Source: JALYOC01 sp036675345
Lineage (GTDB): Bacteria; Myxococcota; Myxococcia; Myxococcales; Myxococcaceae
Assembly (NCBI GenBank): GCA_036675345.1
Contig: JAKFFE010000040.1
Span: 1 to 64,000 of the forward strand
DNA length: 64,000 nt
Direction of reading: 5' to 3'
Shown: positions 61,186 through 64,000 of the stretch, one piece after another
How positions within the stretch are numbered: position 1 is the first letter of the stretch
Layout: the number at the start of each line of letters is the position of its first letter
Translations under genes and position numbers: made by a program
Notes under the pieces: model-generated
What the model was told of the DNA's origin: nothing
What the model saw: only the letters and a program-made list of their open reading frames with translations
Database searches by the model: none

Positions 61186-63422
61186 TCTCCAAAATCTGGC
61201 AGTTGATCGCCCGCTGGTTCCCGTTCGGGGTGCTGTTCAAGAACAAGCCGCGCCACTTCCGCGAGATGGCGGGGATCCTGTGGGACAACCGCAAGCAACT
61301 GCCCTACGCGTGGAGGATCCTCCGCCACGGCGTCTGCGACGGCTGTTCGCTGGGGCCCCGGGGACTGCGCGACGACGTGCTGGACGGGGTCCACCTCTGT
61401 CTGACCCGGCTCAAGCTGCTGCGGCTGAACACCATGGACGCGCTGCCCCAGGACAGCTGGGGCGACCTGGCCCGGCTGCGGGCAATGACCAACGAGCAGC
61501 TGCACCGGCTGGGGCGGGTCCCCTACCCGCTGCTGTACCGCAAGGGCCAGCCCGGCTTCCGGCGGATCTCCTGGGAGGAGGCGATCTCCAAGATCGCGAC
61601 GCGGTTGCAGCAGACCGATCCGGAGCGGATGGGCTTCTTCGCCTCCTCTCGCGGGATCACCAACGAGACCTATTACACCCTGCAGAAGCTGGCCCGGGTG
61701 GCGGGGACCCCGCACCTGGACAGCTGCGCCCGGCTCTGCCACGCCGCCTCCACCAACGGGCTCAAGGAGACCATCGGCTGGGGCGCGCCCACCTGCTCGC
61801 TCAAGGATCTGATCGGCACCGATCTGGTGGTGCTGTTCGGCACCGACCTGGCCAACAACCAGCCGGTGACGATGAAGTACCTGCACTTCGCCAAGAAGGC
61901 GGGGACCCGGGTGGTGGTGATCAACCCCTTCCGCGAGCCGGCGCTGGATGTGTACTGGGTGCCCTCGGTGGCCTCCAGCGCGGTGTTCGGCACCCACCTC
62001 TGTGACGACTTCTTCCCGGTGGCCGCCGGCGGAGACATGGCCTTCATCCACGGGGCGCTCAAGGCGCTGAAGACCCACCGTGGCTTCGACCGGGACTTCA
62101 TCGCCGCGCACACCCGGGGCTTCGAGGCCCTGGAGTCGTCCCTGGACGCGCTGGGCTGGGAGGAACTGGAGGAGCAAAGCGGGCTCAAGCGCGCGGACAT
62201 GGAGCGCTTCGCCCAGCAGTACCAGGCGGCGAACCGGGCGGTGATCGTCTACAGCATGGGCCTGACCCAGCACCGGTTCGGGGTGGAGAACGTCAAGTCG
62301 GTGGTGAACCTGGCGCTCTCGCGCGGGAACATCGGCCGGGAGAAGACCGGGGTGATCCCGATCCGCGGCCACTCCGGAGTGCAGGGCACCGCGGAGTGCG
62401 GGATGGACGCGGACAAGCTGCCCGGCGGGGTGGAGATCTCCCCCGAATCCGTCGCCCGGCTGGAGGGGTTGTGGAACCACCCGGTGCCGGCCCGCAAGGG
62501 ACTGCGCGCGGCCCATCTGCTGGATCGCGCCGGCGAGGGTGGAGTGGACTTCCTGTTCACCGTGGGCGGCAACTACCTGGACACCCTGCCCGACCCGCTC
62601 CAGGCGCGGCGATCGCTGGCCAACATCCGGCTGCGGGTGCACCAGGACATCGTGATCAACACCTCGGCGCTGGTGGAACCGGACGCCGAGGACGGGGAGG
62701 TGCTGATCCTCCCTGCCCAGACCCGCTACGAGCAGCGGGGCGGCGGGACCTCCACCTCCACCGAGCGGCGGATCCGCTTCACCCCGGAGATCCCCGGCCG
62801 GCGGATCGGCGAGGCCAAGCCGGAGTGGGAGATCCCGGCGCTGATCGGCCGGGCGCTCAAGCCGGACCGGCCGGACCTGTTCGCCTTCCCGGAGTCGATC
62901 GACGTGCGGCGGGAGATGGGCCGGGTGATGCCGCTGTACGCGGGGATCGAGACCCTGGAAAAGGAGGGCCAGTGGGTGCAGTGGGGCGGAGCCCGGCTGG
63001 GCGAAGGCGGGGTGTTCCCCAACATGCCCGAGGGCAAGGCCCAGTTCTGCACCGTCACCCTCCCCCGGGTGGAGATCCCCGAGGGGCACTTCTTCCTCGC
63101 CTCCCGCCGGGGCAAGCAGTTCAACTCCATCACCTACGGGCAGAAGGACGGGATCACCGGCGCCAAGACGCGCAAGGCGGTGTTCTTCGCGCCGGAGGAC
63201 GCGCAGCGGCTGGGGCTGGCGCGCGGAGACAAGGTGCTGCTGCGCAGCGAGCTGGGTCAGATGGAGGGGGTGTGCGAGGTCGGCCCCTGCCGTCCCGGCC
63301 ACCTGCAGGCGTTCTGGCCGGAGTGCAACGTGCTGGTGGGCCGCCGCTACGATCCGGTGTCCGGGGAGCCGGACTACAACGCGTTCGTGAGAGTGGAGCG
63401 CCCGGAGGGCGCCGTGCGCTGA
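61182..63422 (+). CDS. Molybdopterin oxidoreductase, FdhF/YdeP type
   Basis: A 746-residue molybdenum enzyme of the FdhF/YdeP family. The N-terminal three cysteines (C52, C55, C73) are spaced unlike the classical four-cysteine 4Fe-4S site. The probable molybdenum ligand is C186 in SCARLCHAAST, where E. coli FdhF has selenocysteine. Later marks are DLVVLFGTDLANNQPV, VVINPFREPALD, SMGLTQHRFGVENVKSVVNLAL, IRGHSGVQGTAECG and FFLASRRGKQFNS. YdeP proteins are linked to acid tolerance; their reaction is poorly defined. Coupling to fdhD and proximity to mobA fit a sulfurated, MGD-dependent enzyme. Confidence 0.9.
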   Translation: MISKIWQLIARWFPFGVLFKNKPRHFREMAGILWDNRKQLPYAWRILRHGVCDGCSLGPRGLRDDVLDGVHLCLTRLKLLRLNTMDALPQDSWGDLARLRAMTNEQLHRLGRVPYPLLYRKGQPGFRRISWEEAISKIATRLQQTDPERMGFFASSRGITNETYYTLQKLARVAGTPHLDSCARLCHAASTNGLKETIGWGAPTCSLKDLIGTDLVVLFGTDLANNQPVTMKYLHFAKKAGTRVVVINPFREPALDVYWVPSVASSAVFGTHLCDDFFPVAAGGDMAFIHGALKALKTHRGFDRDFIAAHTRGFEALESSLDALGWEELEEQSGLKRADMERFAQQYQAANRAVIVYSMGLTQHRFGVENVKSVVNLALSRGNIGREKTGVIPIRGHSGVQGTAECGMDADKLPGGVEISPESVARLEGLWNHPVPARKGLRAAHLLDRAGEGGVDFLFTVGGNYLDTLPDPLQARRSLANIRLRVHQDIVINTSALVEPDAEDGEVLILPAQTRYEQRGGGTSTSTERRIRFTPEIPGRRIGEAKPEWEIPALIGRALKPDRPDLFAFPESIDVRREMGRVMPLYAGIETLEKEGQWVQWGGARLGEGGVFPNMPEGKAQFCTVTLPRVEIPEGHFFLASRRGKQFNSITYGQKDGITGAKTRKAVFFAPEDAQRLGLARGDKVLLRSELGQMEGVCEVGPCRPGHLQAFWPECNVLVGRRYDPVSGEPDYNAFVRVERPEGAVR

Positions 63423-63428
63423 TCGTTG

Positions 63429-63800
63429 CTACCGGGTGGCGACGTCAGCCGGAATCAACACCTCGAAGGGAATCTGTAGCGCATCGTGAAGCCTGCGGAT
63501 CATCGGCAGGCTGAGTCGCCGCTTTCCGCTCAGGACCTCGGACACCCGACTGCGCGAACCCAGGATGGGGACCAGATCCTTGGGCTCCTTGCCCATTTGC
63601 TCGAGCCGGAAGCGAATCGCCTCGATCGGGTCCGGCTCGGGCATTGGGACCGTCCGCTTCTCATAGTCCTCGACCAACAGCGCCAGGATCTGAAGGACTT
63701 CGTGGTCCTCGCTTCCCGGCTTCGCACTCCACAACTCCTCGATGCGGTGCAGGGCCGCCTGATGGTCCTTCTGCGTCCGGATCACCTTGAGCTTTGTCAT
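63429..63800 (-). CDS. higA: HigA-type antitoxin
   Basis: A 123-residue protein with a C-terminal helix-turn-helix of the XRE/HigA type (VPILGSRSRVSEVLSGKRRLSLPMIRRLHDAL) after a dimerising N-terminal helix set that contains DHEVLQILALLVEDYE. It neutralises the HigB toxin and represses the operon. Its ATG overlaps the toxin stop (ATGA), so it is the second gene of a toxin-first pair. It converges on the molybdenum oxidoreductase with six bases between. Confidence 0.92.
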   Translation of the reverse strand: MTKLKVIRTQKDHQAALHRIEELWSAKPGSEDHEVLQILALLVEDYEKRTVPMPEPDPIEAIRFRLEQMGKEPKDLVPILGSRSRVSEVLSGKRRLSLPMIRRLHDALQIPFEVLIPADVATR

Positions 63801-64000
63801 TTGCGGCTCCTGCCTGACGGCTTGCGGACTGACTTCCCTGCTGCCTTGGATTCCGAAGCGGGGAGTCCCACCTCGGTGACGTCAATCTGGTCGTATTCCT
63901 CATGGGTTCCGACCCACTTGATGAGGATGAGGCGGATGCCGTAGTTGATCCACACCACCAGACGGTACTTGTTGCCGCCGATGTTGAAGACGATCCGTCC
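63797..64000 (-). CDS. higB: HigB-type mRNA interferase toxin, 5' end missing
   Basis: The last 67 codons of a toxin gene that enters from the right edge. The visible product begins GRIVFNIGGNKYRLVVWINY and continues with ILIKWVGTHEEYDQID, the strand pattern of the HigB/RelE family (NIGGNKYRL and the GTHxEYDxID hallmark). HigB cleaves mRNA on the ribosome. About 25-30 N-terminal residues lie outside the window. The C-terminal tail is longer and more basic (KSVRKPSGRSRK) than is usual. Confidence 0.9.
   Translation of the reverse strand, partial: GRIVFNIGGNKYRLVVWINYGIRLILIKWVGTHEEYDQIDVTEVGLPASESKAAGKSVRKPSGRSRK

Noticed and set aside
61736..61744. Possible selenocysteine TGA codon in the FdhF-type gene
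   Set aside because: The aligned position is a cysteine codon and the frame is open throughout.

Overview
The window reads as a chromosomal segment of a high-GC delta-proteobacterium of the Myxococcota. The pointers are strong G/C bias at third codon positions, a PilZ protein carrying a receiver domain, a secreted protein ending in a MYXO-CTERM-like tag, an FtsY with a long coiled-coil arm, and several conserved proteins of unknown function. The lineage is inference; no 16S gene is present. I saw no tRNA, rRNA, insertion sequence, prophage or CRISPR array. The one RNA gene is rnpB (RNase P RNA, about 23916-24307).

Left part (1-10.8 kb): assorted housekeeping and unknown genes. These include a Coq4-like protein divergent from a TetR regulator with two identical palindromes between them, a cysteine-rich unknown protein next to a small P-loop kinase, a GMC oxidoreductase broken by a one-base frameshift, and an RluA-type protein whose expected catalytic Asp is Gly.

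Centre-left (10.86-22.15 kb, minus strand): the most striking region. Four genes run in one direction: an animal-type heme peroxidase lipoprotein with RTX repeats, a fused SCO1/PCuAC copper chaperone, a membrane-anchored cytochrome c, and a 1625-residue multicopper oxidase with a membrane-embedded N-terminus. The peroxidase resembles MopA and the oxidase resembles large MnxG-type enzymes, both known for Mn(II) oxidation in other bacteria. I propose an extracytoplasmic metal (possibly manganese) oxidation cluster; the substrate is inference.

Centre (22.5-33.4 kb): a beta-helix lipoprotein, rnpB, ftsY, an ACT-domain protein, a PilZ-receiver protein, a DUF2157/DUF4401/GDYXXLXY membrane operon, a cysteine-synthase-like PLP enzyme and a DUF2071 protein.

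Centre-right (33.4-48.8 kb, minus strand): two cell-envelope transcription units. One, behind a near-consensus TTGACA-17-TATTGT promoter, carries a family 2 glycosyltransferase, an M15-like peptidase, a PEGA protein, an M1-like metallopeptidase and a giant coiled-coil protein with 63-bp internal repeats. The other is ftsE-ftsX-envC-like-hydrolase-ctpA-ddl, a cell-division and peptidoglycan module.

Right part (48.9-64 kb): an OmpA-like protein with an ABC exporter, a DASS transporter, a Bcp peroxiredoxin, rlmN, a split transketolase, and a molybdenum module (mobA divergent from fdhD and a YdeP/FdhF-type oxidoreductase). The window ends inside a higBA toxin-antitoxin operon.
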